From Clonostachys chloroleuca (lineage: Eukaryota > Ascomycota > Sordariomycetes > Hypocreales > Bionectriaceae): DNA of 64,000 bases. The notes beneath the pieces are model-generated. The model saw only the letters and a list, made by a program, of their open reading frames with translations. It was not told the origin of the DNA and ran no database searches. Position 1 is the first letter of the stretch. Every line of letters starts with the position of its first letter. The translations under genes were made by a program, and so were the position numbers. Below, in pieces: positions 25,678 through 37,345 of this stretch. The stretch covers positions 8,866,001 through 8,930,000 of the forward strand of contig JBANAY010000003.1 of the NCBI GenBank assembly GCA_037952775.1, read 5' to 3'.

Positions 25678-27542
25678 CGCGTAAGAGTTTGGGTCAGGAG
25701 GCTTGTGGTTTACCAGGGGCGGCCAACGATACAGACGAAACGCGGAACTCTTGAGGGGGACCAGAGCGGAAATTTTTCTTACTCGAACTACCGATTGTGT
25801 ATTCTCACCATATCCAGGGGGGTCAGGCTGGGCTCTTAGAAATGGGGCGGGATAATTGCTTACTGAAATTCAACTGGGGATTTTCTCCTCATATCAGGGG
25901 TGCGCAAAAGGCGCGCTCCCTGTCTCGGACGTTTATATGGATTGGCTTTTTGGGAATTTCTTGGAACGACATTTTGGTCTGGATTCTGGATGCTGACCGG
26001 CCTATGAATGAACTATTTATGATTTTAACTATGATTTTAAATATAGATGGACGGTGAACTCGGTGTGGTCTCCCCACAATTGCAAATTCCCACTGTGGCT
26101 TCCATAGCCGATTTCCAACCCCTGAATATTGCCAATGATGAATCTCACTTGGGGACATGTATTGCTTCAGGCAACGGAATTCAATTAGGCCCCCCAGTCG
26201 ACTTGAAGCGGCAGTCGAGAAGGATGACCACGACATCCTTGAATCCTTGCCGGGGGTAAAGCTGTCTAGGTCCTGGTACTTAGACCGAGCGATGTCTCTC
26301 GAGGTATCAATCTTGCCAAAGAAAGTGTCTGTTTCAGAGAAGAAGCTAAATTGAAGTGTATAATGGTAAACATCTGTTCTTTCACGCGTCGCCATCGCCG
26401 GTTGCCAACATCAAGGGCTGGTATGCCCTCCCCTCTGCACGGCCTTGTCCCTGCGGCTTCTGCCGGTCTTGCTTATCATTACCACGAGGCATCTTTGGTG
26501 AGAAATAAGCCTGCCGGTAGTTTGGAGGAGATAATCCACAAAAAAAGGAACAAGATATACTAAGTGGGATAAATACTTTAGGCTCCTAGTGCGGAGCTTT
26601 GACTTTGCTAGACCTTGGCTTTTTGCTTGTTTGGGTGAGATTACTGCGCGGGCTGAGCTGAAGGCCGCTTGCTAGTTCCGCGACCCATTGATCTCTGTTC
26701 CTTGCTGGGTCGGGCAAAGATGGGTTGGCGATGGCCGAGCAATTAGCTCTCGCGGATCGTTTGCAAGCGTCCGCGCTAATCGCGGTGTGGTGTGAGATGC
26801 GAAAACGAGCCAAATGACTCGCATTGTCTGTTGGGTGTTATTGCGACCTGACATGCTGGAGGTTGGACATGCAGAATGGAACCTTGGTGCATGGAAACTC
26901 CCCTCGGAGTGACACTGCGACTACTGATATGCATCACGAAAGTGTCTTTTGAGTTGATGCGCCTCGCTTGATAGAGAACGATCCCATGTCCCGAGAAAGA
27001 GGTCAGCAAAACGCCGCTGCCGTCGCATCCGGGGTTCGTCTGCGGCACATTCACATCCCAAAAAGGGCTCCTTGCGTCGCTGCCAAGCTTTCCGGGCGGC
27101 TTTCCATATGTGTAGGCAGGCCTGGGACTTGTCCAGTTCAGGCAAGATAATTCGAAGAGGAGACATGATGCAGCCGAAAGTTCGTGGGGCTTCATTTTTG
27201 GACTTCTGCTTTAAAATCGTCTCGCAGGTGAGGCATTATGGGACGACGACAGGTGGCAGCTAGCTGTGTCGTATATGTGATACGACGTGCTCCATCGAGA
27301 AGATCGTTGCCTCGCATTACGAGAGACTGAGTAAGTCTTTAGGTTTTCTTTTCTGAGGCACAATCCTTAGTCTTGATGATAAGGTTGGGATTATTATATA
27401 AGTACAGGTTCAGTAATGCATTAGTTACAGTGCATATGCAGGTTGGGATGCATCAATACCACCCTTTGCGCATATTTGTACTTTAATAGGATACAACAGC
27501 GAGAGCCGAGGGAGGAGGAAACGTATGCCGACCCCCAATAAT
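25678..27542. other. Intergenic, 1.9 kb, possible decayed 3' part of the Zn2Cys6 gene
   Basis: Short open stretches occur (for example 26047-26259 and 26157-26354, both +), but they change frame repeatedly and show no domain. They could be decayed continuation of the preceding regulator or chance frames. Nothing else is visible. Confidence 0.4.
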
Positions 27543-28823
27543 TCAACCGCTGTAATCTTCTGTCTGTTTGATCGTGTCTTCGGCCAAGTCATACAGCTCC
27601 TGGATCCTCTGCATCAGGGCGCCATCGTACGGCGGGGCTTCCATCATGCCGCTAACAAATGGCCCCTGGACGCCCCAGGTGCATCCGAGAACATGGTCTC
27701 GGATACGCACTAGCAGAGCTTTGACATCGTCGTCAGCAGTGAGGCCGGTTGCCATCATTTCTTGGAGCACGTCCAACGCTGATGAAGCGTCGCCAAACCG
27801 GTTCCAATGGATGGCAGCGAGGGTGGTGTAGAATTTGGTAGAAACACCCAAGACGTAGGATGGCAGACCAAGGGACCTGACTCGGGGCAGGATCTGGAGA
27901 GCAAAAGGAGATGGCTTAGCAAACGAAGTGTCGAGCAGGGTAAGTCCCTGGTTCAGATATTGAGAATAGAGGGGGCCATCGATATCCATGATGTGCTTCC
28001 GGCCTTGGCCAGCCCCCTCCTTGGCCGCAGCGCTCTCGACGGCGATAGGCTCATCCGCAGGTGCTAATGCCTTGGATGATTTCCTCCCTCTTCGCGTAGG
28101 CTGCTTCTTGTTTTCCTGAGTGGCGATCCCTAGCTCCTCGGGCAATGAGAACACCGCCGTTTCCATCAACTTCCATAGTTCTGCATCGGTTTTGCACGCT
28201 TTCATGAGCGCAAAGACCCGATCCTTTTCCTTCTCCCTTATTTGCTCAAACCTGCTCCGTTCCGCCTTCTGTTCGTTTGTCTCCGTCTCAATCACCCCAG
28301 CGCCATCTTTGAGCTCGAACAGGCCGAGGGCGAGTTGTGCTGCCTCCCGCAAGGACTGTGGAAACCTGGATAACACTCTCTCTCGGAAATCGGCCATACG
28401 GGCTTGTACAACAATGGAACGGGAATTTGCATCGGGCGACGAGACCCCAAGATCCTCTTTAGGTGGCTCGTTTTCGATGGAAGGCGTTGGGCGCTTGGCT
28501 CTAGCTCGGGGCATCTTTCCCTGAGCTATCTCGTCGAAAATCTTTTTAAAAATATGCGCCTCAGAGGGCGTTATCGTCGAAGGCTTCTCATCATTATTGG
28601 ATTCGCCTAGGCGACCGCTGCGGCGTGGAGAGTGATCCTCTTCTGGAAGGGGAACGTTGGTCCAATCAAATGGAATTGAAGTATCCTTGCTAGAGCGAAG
28701 TTGTCGCTGGTATGCGTATGATCGCGAAGTGATTCGGGCTGAATTTTTGAAAGCACGATGCAGCGTCCTTGTCTGATAAAGGAATGGGGTAAGTGTTGAA
28801 GACATTGCGTATAGATTTTTCAT
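27543..28823 (-). CDS. Mtf2-like mitochondrial protein
   Basis: A single exon of 426 aa. The N-terminal ~50 residues are rich in Arg, Ser and Thr with hardly any acid residues (RTLHRAFKNSARITSRSYAYQRQ), a good mitochondrial presequence. The middle holds a charged, partly coiled segment (EQKAERSRFEQIREKEKDRVF). The C-terminal half (about 270-425; for example YLNQGLTLLDTSFAKPSPFA, LGVSTKFYTTLAAIHWNRFGD) has the organisation of the fungal Mtf2-like C-terminal domain, named for yeast Mtf2/Nam1, which works in mitochondrial mRNA processing and translation. The ATG at 28823 is the first in frame; a second lies six codons later. It is divergent from CMR1 with 314 bp between starts. Confidence 0.75.
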   Translation of the reverse strand: MKNLYAMSSTLTPFLYQTRTLHRAFKNSARITSRSYAYQRQLRSSKDTSIPFDWTNVPLPEEDHSPRRSGRLGESNNDEKPSTITPSEAHIFKKIFDEIAQGKMPRARAKRPTPSIENEPPKEDLGVSSPDANSRSIVVQARMADFRERVLSRFPQSLREAAQLALGLFELKDGAGVIETETNEQKAERSRFEQIREKEKDRVFALMKACKTDAELWKLMETAVFSLPEELGIATQENKKQPTRRGRKSSKALAPADEPIAVESAAAKEGAGQGRKHIMDIDGPLYSQYLNQGLTLLDTSFAKPSPFALQILPRVRSLGLPSYVLGVSTKFYTTLAAIHWNRFGDASSALDVLQEMMATGLTADDDVKALLVRIRDHVLGCTWGVQGPFVSGMMEAPPYDGALMQRIQELYDLAEDTIKQTEDYSG

Positions 28824-29137
28824 GCCTTCTCGGTTTCCATGTTGGACAGCATTTAACTTTGAAACAATTGGTGATCGTACCAAAAAAAAAAAAAAGTGTT
28901 GTTCTTCTGCCGGGATTTACCCGGCGCACGCGAAATCAGGGTCCGCAGCGTGACCACGCGCCGGCAATCAATTAAACTTTGACGCGCCCAGTCGCGTCAC
29001 CTCACGTTCACATTTCGATTTGTTCACAATACTTGAGTGCTTCTTTGTGTTACCTTGTTACTGATTCGTCCATTTTGCTTTGGTACAAGATACATGAGAT
29101 TCTTTTTTTTTTTTTCTTGAAATAATTGTTTTTGAAA
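28824..29137. promoter_or_regulatory. Bidirectional promoter with clustered ACGCG cores
   Basis: The 314-bp gap between the divergent Mtf2-like gene and CMR1 contains ACGCG at 28928-28932, 28956-28960 and 28982-28986, and its complement CGCGT at 28993-28997. ACGCG is the core of the MluI cell-cycle box bound by MBF-type factors. T-rich and A-rich tracts (28879-28893 and 29102-29115) flank the cluster. Assignment is by motif only. Confidence 0.45.
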
Positions 29138-30724
29138 ATGCCCGAGGAAAAGGGGAAAATTAGTGCTTTCGAGCGCAAGCGATTGGCAAATATAGAGGCC
29201 AACCGTGAAGTTCTCACAGACATTTCCAAAACCGCCAAGAAGGTTATACCGGACAAGCCTGCACCAGCTCCCAAAAGAAAGACGAGAAAGAGTGAACCGG
29301 TCAAGCGCGAGTATGCTCGCCCTACACGCACCAGCTCCCGCCTTGCCGGGCTTGATGCGGACAATGAGACGCTGAAGCGCAAAATGGAGGTCGAGGCCGA
29401 ATCACAAGCTGCAGTGGCTAAGGCGAAGAAGATGCGAGTCTCAGGTGACTTAGACCTTGGAGATATTGCAGTAGAGGGCAAGAAATGGGACAACGGGATT
29501 ACTGGGATCAAAGGACTCATTCGTGGAGCTCAGCCAGGCGTCAGAACCTTCACTGAGGATGATGTGAAGGAGACTACGGATCAGAACCTGAAAGAGCTAA
29601 GAGAAAGAATGACTGGACTGAAGCTTTATGAGCATTGGTCGCCTCAAGGTGAGCCTCAATCCTATGACAAGATTGTAGGTGACGAGCACTAACTCTGAAT
29701 TAGATATCAAAATCACTCCACAGCGTGTGTATGCACTCGGGTTTCATCCAACAGAGGACAAGCCCATCATTTTCGCTGGCGATAAGGAAGGCAATATGGG
29801 GGTTTTCGATGGTTCTCAGACAGCACCGTTTTCTGAGGACGACGAGGAGACCGAATATCAAGATCCCGTGGTATCGGCGTTCAAAACACATGCCCGCACA
29901 ATCACATCGTTTGTCTTCTCATACCAAGATCATAATGCTGTCTACTCATCCTCTTACGACTCCTCGATTCGAAAGATGGACTTGGAGAAAGGGAAGTCAG
30001 TTCAAGTGTACGCACCCAAAGACGCAGAGGTAGATAGGGCCATCTCGGCTCTCGACATTTCTGCAGAAAACCCCAACGTGCTTTATTTCTCCACGCTGGA
30101 GGGGGCGTAGGCAGGTATGACATTCGCGGTCCCCAAACCGACGAGATATGGGGTTTGTCAGATCAAAAGATCGGCGGATTCTCTCTGCACCCTCTCCAGC
30201 CTCATCTACTTGCCACTGCGTCCTTAGACCGCACACTTAAGGTTTGGGACCTGCGGAAAATCACTGGCAAGGGAGACATGCGACATCCGGCGCTACTGGG
30301 TGAACACGAATCCCGACTGTCTGTCTCCCATGCTTCTTGGAGTCCTGGAGGCCACGTCGCCACATCTTCATACGACGATACGATCAAGATTTACGACTTT
30401 TCCGATTCTAGCTCCTGGAAGGCGGGCCATGAGATTGGCCCCAAGGCGATGAAGCCGGCACATCAGGTCAGACACAACAACCAGACCGGCCGATGGGTAA
30501 CGATCTTGAAGCCGCAGTGGCAGCGACGGCCAAACGACGGCATTCAGAAGTTTGTTATCGGAAACATGAACAGATTTGTCGACGTGTTTGCCTCTGATGG
30601 GAGCCAGCTGGCTCAGCTCGATGGAGAGGGCATCTCAGCTGTTCCTGCCGTGGCCCACTTCCATCCGTCGCAGGATTGGGTTGCTGGTGGTACTGCGAGC
30701 GGGAAGCTGTGCTTATGGCAATGA
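29138..30724 (+). CDS. CMR1: WD40-repeat DNA damage-binding protein Cmr1 (WDR76 family), one-base frame break
   Basis: Exons 29138-29648 and 29704-30724 are joined across a 55-nt intron. The N-terminal ~165 residues are basic (FERKRLANIEANREVL, PKRKTRKSEPVKREYARP, then TRTSSRLAGL), the signature of Cmr1/WDR76. A WD40 beta-propeller follows, with clear repeats such as PHLLATASLDRTLKVWDLR, VATSSYDDTIKIYDF and the closing WVAGGTASGKLCLWQ. Cmr1 is a nuclear chromatin-associated protein with roles in replication stress and protein quality control. The frame breaks at a five-G run (30101-30105) just after STLEG; the next frame resumes at once with VGRYDIRGPQ. One missing G restores 510 aa, the usual length. 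Most likely an assembly indel. Confidence 0.9.
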
Positions 30725-32311
30725 GATCGGTCTCTGGTGAATATACCGACGGCCTTTTGATCTTCTCACTTGTATTATTCTTGCTATATAGCAAGATCTC
30801 GGACGGTTGGAAAATCTCGGTCCCCCCTAGAATAATTGCTTCGCTGCTTCAATCCACCAAGAAAGGACGAGCTCCATGTATCAAGCGGACTCCAAACAGG
30901 ACTAGGAGCCTGCTATGGCAGGATATGTATATTTAAATGTTTAAGCTCAGAAAGCGATTCATCTTGTATTACACAGTGATGTAACACCTTTAAGCATCCC
31001 TGTTTTCGATGTAGAGTCGCCTGGGAGTACCCGCTATGGACACAAAGCAATGCCGCTTTCCATATTGTAAGTATCAACTGTTCATCTTTGAAATCAATAT
31101 GTCAACATACATCATCTGTTATGATTCCCAACCTGCGCCATTCTCAACGTCGTAACCCGAGACGGGCACATGTGGGACTAAGAAGGGCTTGGTCGAACCC
31201 CTGCTGCCTAGATATCGGCTCCGATTTAGAGCTGGGATCGGAATCTCGCCAAGAAGCCTCACAGATCAGATGAGTGCTCATAGACTGCGTATGTCCGTCG
31301 ACAATCCAAAACTACTCCGTCGGCCAGTGATTACTGCGTGCTTACTGGGCACCGGGCGGATAAGGCAACTCCGTACGCGTTCTAGATGCTGCAACTGGCC
31401 CCTTGAGCACCTCTGTAGATATGCCATGGCAAGTGATCAGTGATCAGGCACAGGCAAAACAGTGGAGCGTAGAGGCGTCGACGGCAGCTGATTATGCCTA
31501 GGATGGCTTGGATGGGTCACTCTGAGAGCAAAAGCAAAACCCGCAGTCACATGCAAGCTGGTGTGGGCCACGGAAAACACACGAGGAAGGGTCCGTGATG
31601 AGGTGCAAGTCACCAACCACCTCACCAATCCAGAAACGAGCCAAAGGCGTGACAGTGGCAGTTTCCTTTGTGCTGAGGCAGTGGTGTGGCGTCATTCACA
31701 GTTTACGCCAAGCGCGATAACGTAGCAAGCCAATCAGGCCCGCCACGACCCAGATGGAGCTCTCTTAATGGATGGCTCCGGGGAAGAGGCCTTGGAAGGC
31801 CGCCTAAACCCACCCCACCTGTCCACTGCGCTTCAGGCAGTCAGCATCTCTCCTAGGCATTTGCTTGACCCCCTTAAGTTCCCCGAGCCAAGGACCCGAC
31901 ACCTAAGGCATGGATGGGCCAACGCCTGCCTCCAAACTAATGGTGGGGATGACTGAATGAACGCCCTTGACGCTTCCCGCAGCTTGTGATTCATGGCCAT
32001 TCTCACCACCTCAACAGTGCTTGCTTGACCTTATCAACTCGCCCTCGTCCTCGTGCCAACAGGCGCTGGACGCCGGCATTCAACTGACACATTACACTCA
32101 TCATTAGGCACCAGCGACTTCCTCCGGCCGATGACTCGCCTGCGGGCACTAGCGCTTCTCGATACCACCACCACCCTTGCCCGACCCGATAAGCTTCCCG
32201 TCGCGATAACACTCGTTCGCGCGGCGACAACCGTGACGTTATTCACACCTACCGCCATCAGACGCAGCCTCGTGCAGCTTAACAGCTGTATTCCTGGCAT
32301 CGAACCAAACC
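30725..32311. other. Intergenic upstream of ATG26
   Basis: About 1.6 kb between two + strand genes. No gene supported. The last 300 bases are C-rich, consistent with a long leader. Confidence 0.6.
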
Positions 32312-35300
32312 ATGGAGTCACATCCGCGGTCGCCGCCGCACTCTCCCGCGAGAGCCTTGTCCAACGACCTCCAGCGGCGCCTCAGCCGGAGGCTCAAGAA
32401 GAAGCACCAACATGAGTGTGGGGTCGAGATACCCGAGCGCTTGAGGGATAGCGATCACTCTGATGGCGAGGACCAGCAATCGGGCCAGAGCCCGCCCATG
32501 TTTATGAACATGAATCAGAGTATTTTCGGCCTTATTGCGGCCGCAGGATCACGGGTCGATTTCCACGAACGATTCAACGATAGCAGTAGTGATGAGGACG
32601 GCGAGGACGGCAGTGGACATGCTCAAGGCGTGGAAGAAGACTTGTCGCGTACGACCATTTTGACTACCCCTAAACCCAAAGAGAGGCGAAGCCACCGAAG
32701 GAAGCTTTCAGCCCACCGTCTGCTCCGATCACTGCCTGCTCTTCCGAAATTAAAGTCCAAGTCTCAAAGCTTACCCACGAAACTATCGACGCCCCGAGAA
32801 GACCCGCAAGAAACCGAAAGTTTAGACAAAGAAAAAAGCAATCTTTCCGTGCCTACAAACATCGATCTGGATATAGAGAACTTGAATCGTCGCCCTCCTG
32901 TTATGAGCAGGATGCTCGAAGCGAGGGCAGAGATGTCAAGCCGGCCGAGCTTCGACCTCGATACAGACGATATGGGTACGAGCCAAGCCGAGGAGCCCAG
33001 CGACAGCTCGCCTCTAGCGAAGCGGTTAATGGACATCTTTGAATTCGAAGAGCCCGAGCAAGTTATCGAAGGTACGGCCTGGCTCATGATACCTGCGAAC
33101 TTGCACATTGGATGCTAACAAGTTGCAACAGAGTATCCCTGTTGGCTGCTCCAGAGCGTTCTTCTCCAAGGATTTCTCTACATCACAACGAAGCACATTT
33201 GTTTCTATGCGTACCTGCCAAAAAAGGCAGTAGGTTTTGGATAAGCTCCTTATTCTCCAGAGCGAACACTGACCCGTGTACCAGAATGTTGTTTCAAAAT
33301 CTGGTTTCTTATCGAAAAGCGGAAAACGCAATCCCAAGTACAACCGATATTGGTGCCGTTTAAAAGGATACGTGCTCTCCTATCATCAAGACTCGACAAA
33401 CCCATATTTTCCCCACGGGCAGATCGACCTCAGCTATGCTATTTCAGCTAGTGTGACTGACAGCGACAAGAAGGGCATTCATTTCTCTGTTGTCACTCCC
33501 CACAGGACATACAACTTTCGGGCCGACAGCGCGCCTAGCGCAAAGGAATGGGTCAAGAGTCTTCAAAGAGTGATCTTTCGAAGTCATAATGACGGAGATA
33601 GCGTCAAAATCTCCCTCCCTATTGACAATGTCATTGATGTTGAAGATACACAGATGATTGAGTTCGCGGATACATGCAAGATACGAGTTATTGACAATGA
33701 TGAGACTTACGCTATTGATGAAGTAAGTTTACCTTGCATATGAGCCAGGAAGTCTATACGAAAAACTCTATATGGGAAGCTAATAATAATGTAGTATTTC
33801 TTCTCGTTTTTCAGTTTCGGGGAAGAGGCTATCGGAGTTTTGCGACTCCTGGTTGAAGAAAGCGCATCTAGAGCAAGAAACAAGGAAAAGATGTCGAGTC
33901 CCGTCCCTACGAGTCCCGGCGACCTGCAATCAGGACACACCTCGCCTAGTAATGTTCCTGATCATATGATGATGAGCCAGATCCGCATACCGCGGCCGTC
34001 AGAAAACGTCAGGGCGACCTTATCGCCCATGTCCCCGCAATCTGCTACAAGCCCGCGAGAGAGCTTGGACGTATCTAGAGGCTCGAGTTTCGAAGGTTTT
34101 AGGCACAGAGGGAGGAGAAGCTTTGATCTACCATCAGCGATGCCGGGCGATGGGCAAATGGGCCTGTCTAGCTCTAGTAGGAGGTCTCTGAGTCGCCGAC
34201 GATGGGAAGATAACAAGACGCCTCGACAACATGAGTCTTCCGATTCCTATGTTCAATCATCAGTGGAAGCCCCCAGCTTTTCTAACATTGGTTCCTCTGC
34301 CGCTGAAGACCCAGCTCTATCTGCCAGCCAAATTCTCAGAGATAGCCATGTCTTCCACCCAGACTCTCACCGGCTACCCCCGCAATTTGTCAGTCGTGAG
34401 GCAGGATCAAAGGAGAAACACGCTGCAAATGAGGACGAATCGAAGTCTGGTGTGCCATCCTCCAGTCAGGCTGTGTCGACTGATCAGCACCTTGAGCTCA
34501 ATGCGTCTGGTGATCAAAATCAATCGTCACCTACATTGCAAAGTATTTCCAAAATAGGTTCTTATCCCCTGCAGCGGGCTGGCGCCTTTGCGGAATACTT
34601 GAACAAGACTCGACAAAAAATGAGCTCGTTGCTTGCAACCGAATCTATGGGGTATGTTGAGAAGGTCTCCGGTATGTGGAGAGGAGGTACAAAGCATTTT
34701 GATGCACCTAAAGGCTTGAGGATTGACGACGATGACATCGAGGAGGATTCTGACGGGAACAAACATACTTCGAACGAACGATTCCGAGCTCACTTCACCC
34801 TCCCGGAGAGCGAACAGCTACAGGCCACCTACTTCTGCTACCTTTTCCGCGTTCTGCCACTGTACGGCAAGATCTACCTTAGCGACCGCTCATTTTGCTT
34901 TCGAAGTCTTTTACCAGGGACGAGGACGAAGCTAATCCTCCCCCTTCAAGACATTGAGACAGTGCACAAAGAAAAAGGCTTCCGTTTTGGATACAATGGC
35001 CTCGTGGTCGTCATCAAGGGCCATGAGGAGCTCTTCTTTGAATTCGGACAGGCTGAACACCGAGATGATTGCAATGTGACATTGCTGCAAAGTCTGGAAA
35101 CGACAAGGTACCTGGAGCAAGAAGGTCTCCTCCCTCAATACGGAGAAGACGAGGATGATGGCGCGATTGGCGAGCGAGATGCATTACGCATGGCAAGACG
35201 TGGCGAATTCCCAGACCATGAACTTCGGCTGCCACGCAGAGCCAGCGGCATATCCAACGCGCCGTTCATTATCGACGAGTCCGAGACATCAATCATTGAT

Positions 35301-36858
35301 TTTCGACCTAAGACTTCAATGAAAATCACATGCTTGACAATTGGATCACGAGGCGATGTACAACCATACATCGCCTTGTGCAAGGGTCTCCTTGCTCAAG
35401 GGCACAAACCCCGAATCGCAACACATGCTGAATTCCAGGGCTGGATTGAATCACATGGGATCGAGTTTGCTCGTGTAGAAGGCGATCCCGGTGAGCTTAT
35501 GCGTCTTTGTATCGAGAACGGGACATTTACTTGGTCGTTCTTACGTGAAGCGAACGCGACATTCCGTGGCTGGCTGGACGAGCTTCTCGTTTCTGCAGTC
35601 GGGGCCTGTGAAGGTTCGGATCTCTTGATTGAATCGCCATCAGCAATGGCAGGTATTCATATCGCTGAGAAGCTCGGTATCCCGTATTTTAGGGCCTTTA
35701 CCATGCCATGGACCCGCACGCGCGCCTATCCTCATGCTTTTATAATGCCAGAGCATAAGATGGGCGGTGCGTATAACTACATGACATATATTATGTTTGA
35801 CAATCTCTTCTGGAAGGCAATTTCTCACCAGGTCAACCGATGGCGGAATAACATGCTTGGCTTGCCTAACACCAGTCTTGAGAAGATGGCGCCAAACAAG
35901 GTACCCTTCATCTACAACTTCAGTCCCATGGTCGTGGCGCCCCCCTTGGATTTCTCGGATTGGATCCGTGTAACTGGATATTGGTTCCTGGATGAAGGGG
36001 ACAAGTATGAGCCACCTCCAGAACTAAAGGCTTTCATCCAGAAAGCCAGGGATGATAACAAGAAGCTGGTTTACGTGGGCTTTGGCTCTATCATCGTAAA
36101 CGACCCGCCCAAAATGACCCAGGAGGTCATTGATGCCGTTCTCAAGGCAGATGTGCGCTGTATCTTATCCAAAGGTTGGTCCGACCGGATATCTTCCAAG
36201 GTTCCTCAGAGCGAGATCGCGCAATTGGGACCAGAACCAGAGATCCCCCTGAGATCCATGTCATCAAGTCTGCTCCTCATGACTGGCTATTTCAGCAAAT
36301 TGATGCTGCAGCACACCATGGCGGCTCAGGAACTACGGGCGCCAGCTTGCGGGCGGGCATCCCGACCATCATCAGGCCGTTCTTTGGTGATCAGTTCTTC
36401 TTCGCCAGCAGGGTAGAGGATCTGGGGGTTGGAGTCTGGGTGAAGAAGTGGGGTACCAATGCATTTGGAAGAGCCCTTTGGGAGGCTACTAGAAGTGAGC
36501 GGATGATTGTCCGAGCTAGAGTGCTCGGTGAGCAGATTCGTCAGGTATGTCCCCCGCAGATGATCGACCAAGCAGAGTGAGAAGACTAACGATAAATCAG
36601 GAGAGAGGAGTCGACCTAGCAATCCAATCCATCTATCGTGACATGGAGTATGCTAAGAGTCTTGTCAGGCGCAAGGCAGGCAGGAATCAGACGGGAACAG
36701 ATGAACAATCTGGAGGAAACGAACTCGACGAAGACGAAGAAAGTTGGACCTTTGTCAACGGTGATGAGCCCGACCCAGACTTTGTGACCAAGAAGCTCAG
36801 TGAGGGTTTCGCAGGACTCGCGGGCTTCGGAAATGGGTCACTGAGGGCCACTTCATAG
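32312..36858 (+). CDS. ATG26: UDP-glucose:sterol 3-beta-glucosyltransferase, GRAM-PH-GRAM-GT28, one-base frame break
   Basis: Exons 32312-33071, 33132-33229, 33285-33722, 33795-36544 and 36601-36858; about 1434 aa once one base is allowed for. It transfers glucose to ergosterol at membranes. Domains in order: a disordered charged N-terminus; first GRAM half (about 235-290, [20 protein letters not shown]); PH domain (about 290-395, [20 protein letters not shown]); second GRAM (about 755-830); and a GT-B glycosyltransferase from about 940 ([15 protein letters not shown]) through the nucleotide-sugar motif near 1270 ([19 protein letters not shown]). This is the ATG26/UGT51 architecture, linked in some fungi to pexophagy. 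The frame breaks at a five-C run (36245-36249), just before [14 protein letters not shown] in the next frame; one missing C repairs it. As written the enzyme would lose its donor-binding end. Confidence 0.93.
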
Positions 36859-37258
36859 GGCCTCTGAATTTCACCCTAACCTACAATCATCAAGCCTTCC
36901 TAGACCTACATTTTTTAGTGCTTTCCTTTCTCCAAGATTTGGCTTAACATTGTATTTCCTAGTTTCAGTATTTCGATAGGGGGTTTGCGTTGTCGCGTTT
37001 GGCTCAAACCGATACCAACGAAGGACCAAAGGGGGTTTCTGGGATTGATGCGCGGGGATACTAACCTATATCGACACGATACAAATGATAGACGTATAAT
37101 TTCGCACCGAGAAACATGATATGAATGGAAATTGATGGCACCGTGTCCTTCCATTCTCTCTCAACACATACACCCTGGCTTTGAAATCGTGTTGGACTGT
37201 ATGGACGGCCAACCTGAACAGCTCAGAAGCCAAAATTGGAAGCCCTTGCTCAACAAGC
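36859..37258. other. Intergenic between ATG26 and tRNA-Gly
   Basis: About 400 bp containing the ATG26 3' UTR and the upstream flank of the tRNA. No other feature seen. Confidence 0.6.
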
Positions 37259-37340
37259 GCGTAATTGGTTTAGTGGTAAAATTCTCCGTTGCCATCCGAG
37301 CAGCGTCGGGGAGCCCTGGGTTCGATTCCCAGATTACGCA
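37259..37340 (+). tRNA. tRNA-Gly (anticodon GCC) with 11-nt intron
   Basis: The sequence folds as a complete cloverleaf. The acceptor stem is GCGTAAT/ATTACGC with discriminator A. The D arm is GTTT AGTGGTA AAAT. The anticodon stem is CTCCG/CGGGG (one G-U pair) with loop TTGCCAT, and the T arm is CTGGG TTCGATT CCCAG. The GCC anticodon reads GGC and GGT glycine codons. An 11-nt intron occupies 37295-37305, right after the base 3' of the anticodon, the canonical nuclear tRNA intron site. Internal A and B boxes (TGGTTTAGTGG; GGTTCGATTCC) are present. The mature tRNA would be 71 nt before CCA addition. Confidence 0.95.
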
Positions 37341-37345
37341 TTTTT
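37341..37345 (+). terminator. RNA polymerase III terminator of tRNA-Gly
   Basis: TTTTT follows directly after the discriminator base, with further T-rich runs downstream, as expected for Pol III termination. Confidence 0.85.

Noticed and set aside
25646..25716. Possible intron removing the stop of the short Zn2Cys6 gene
   Set aside because: GTAAGC...ACCAG fits an intron, but the joined frame stops again after about a dozen codons, so it does not recover a longer protein.
25889..26395. 168-codon minus-strand frame
   Set aside because: No recognisable domain and no splice-compatible partner; overlaps several + frames of similar quality.
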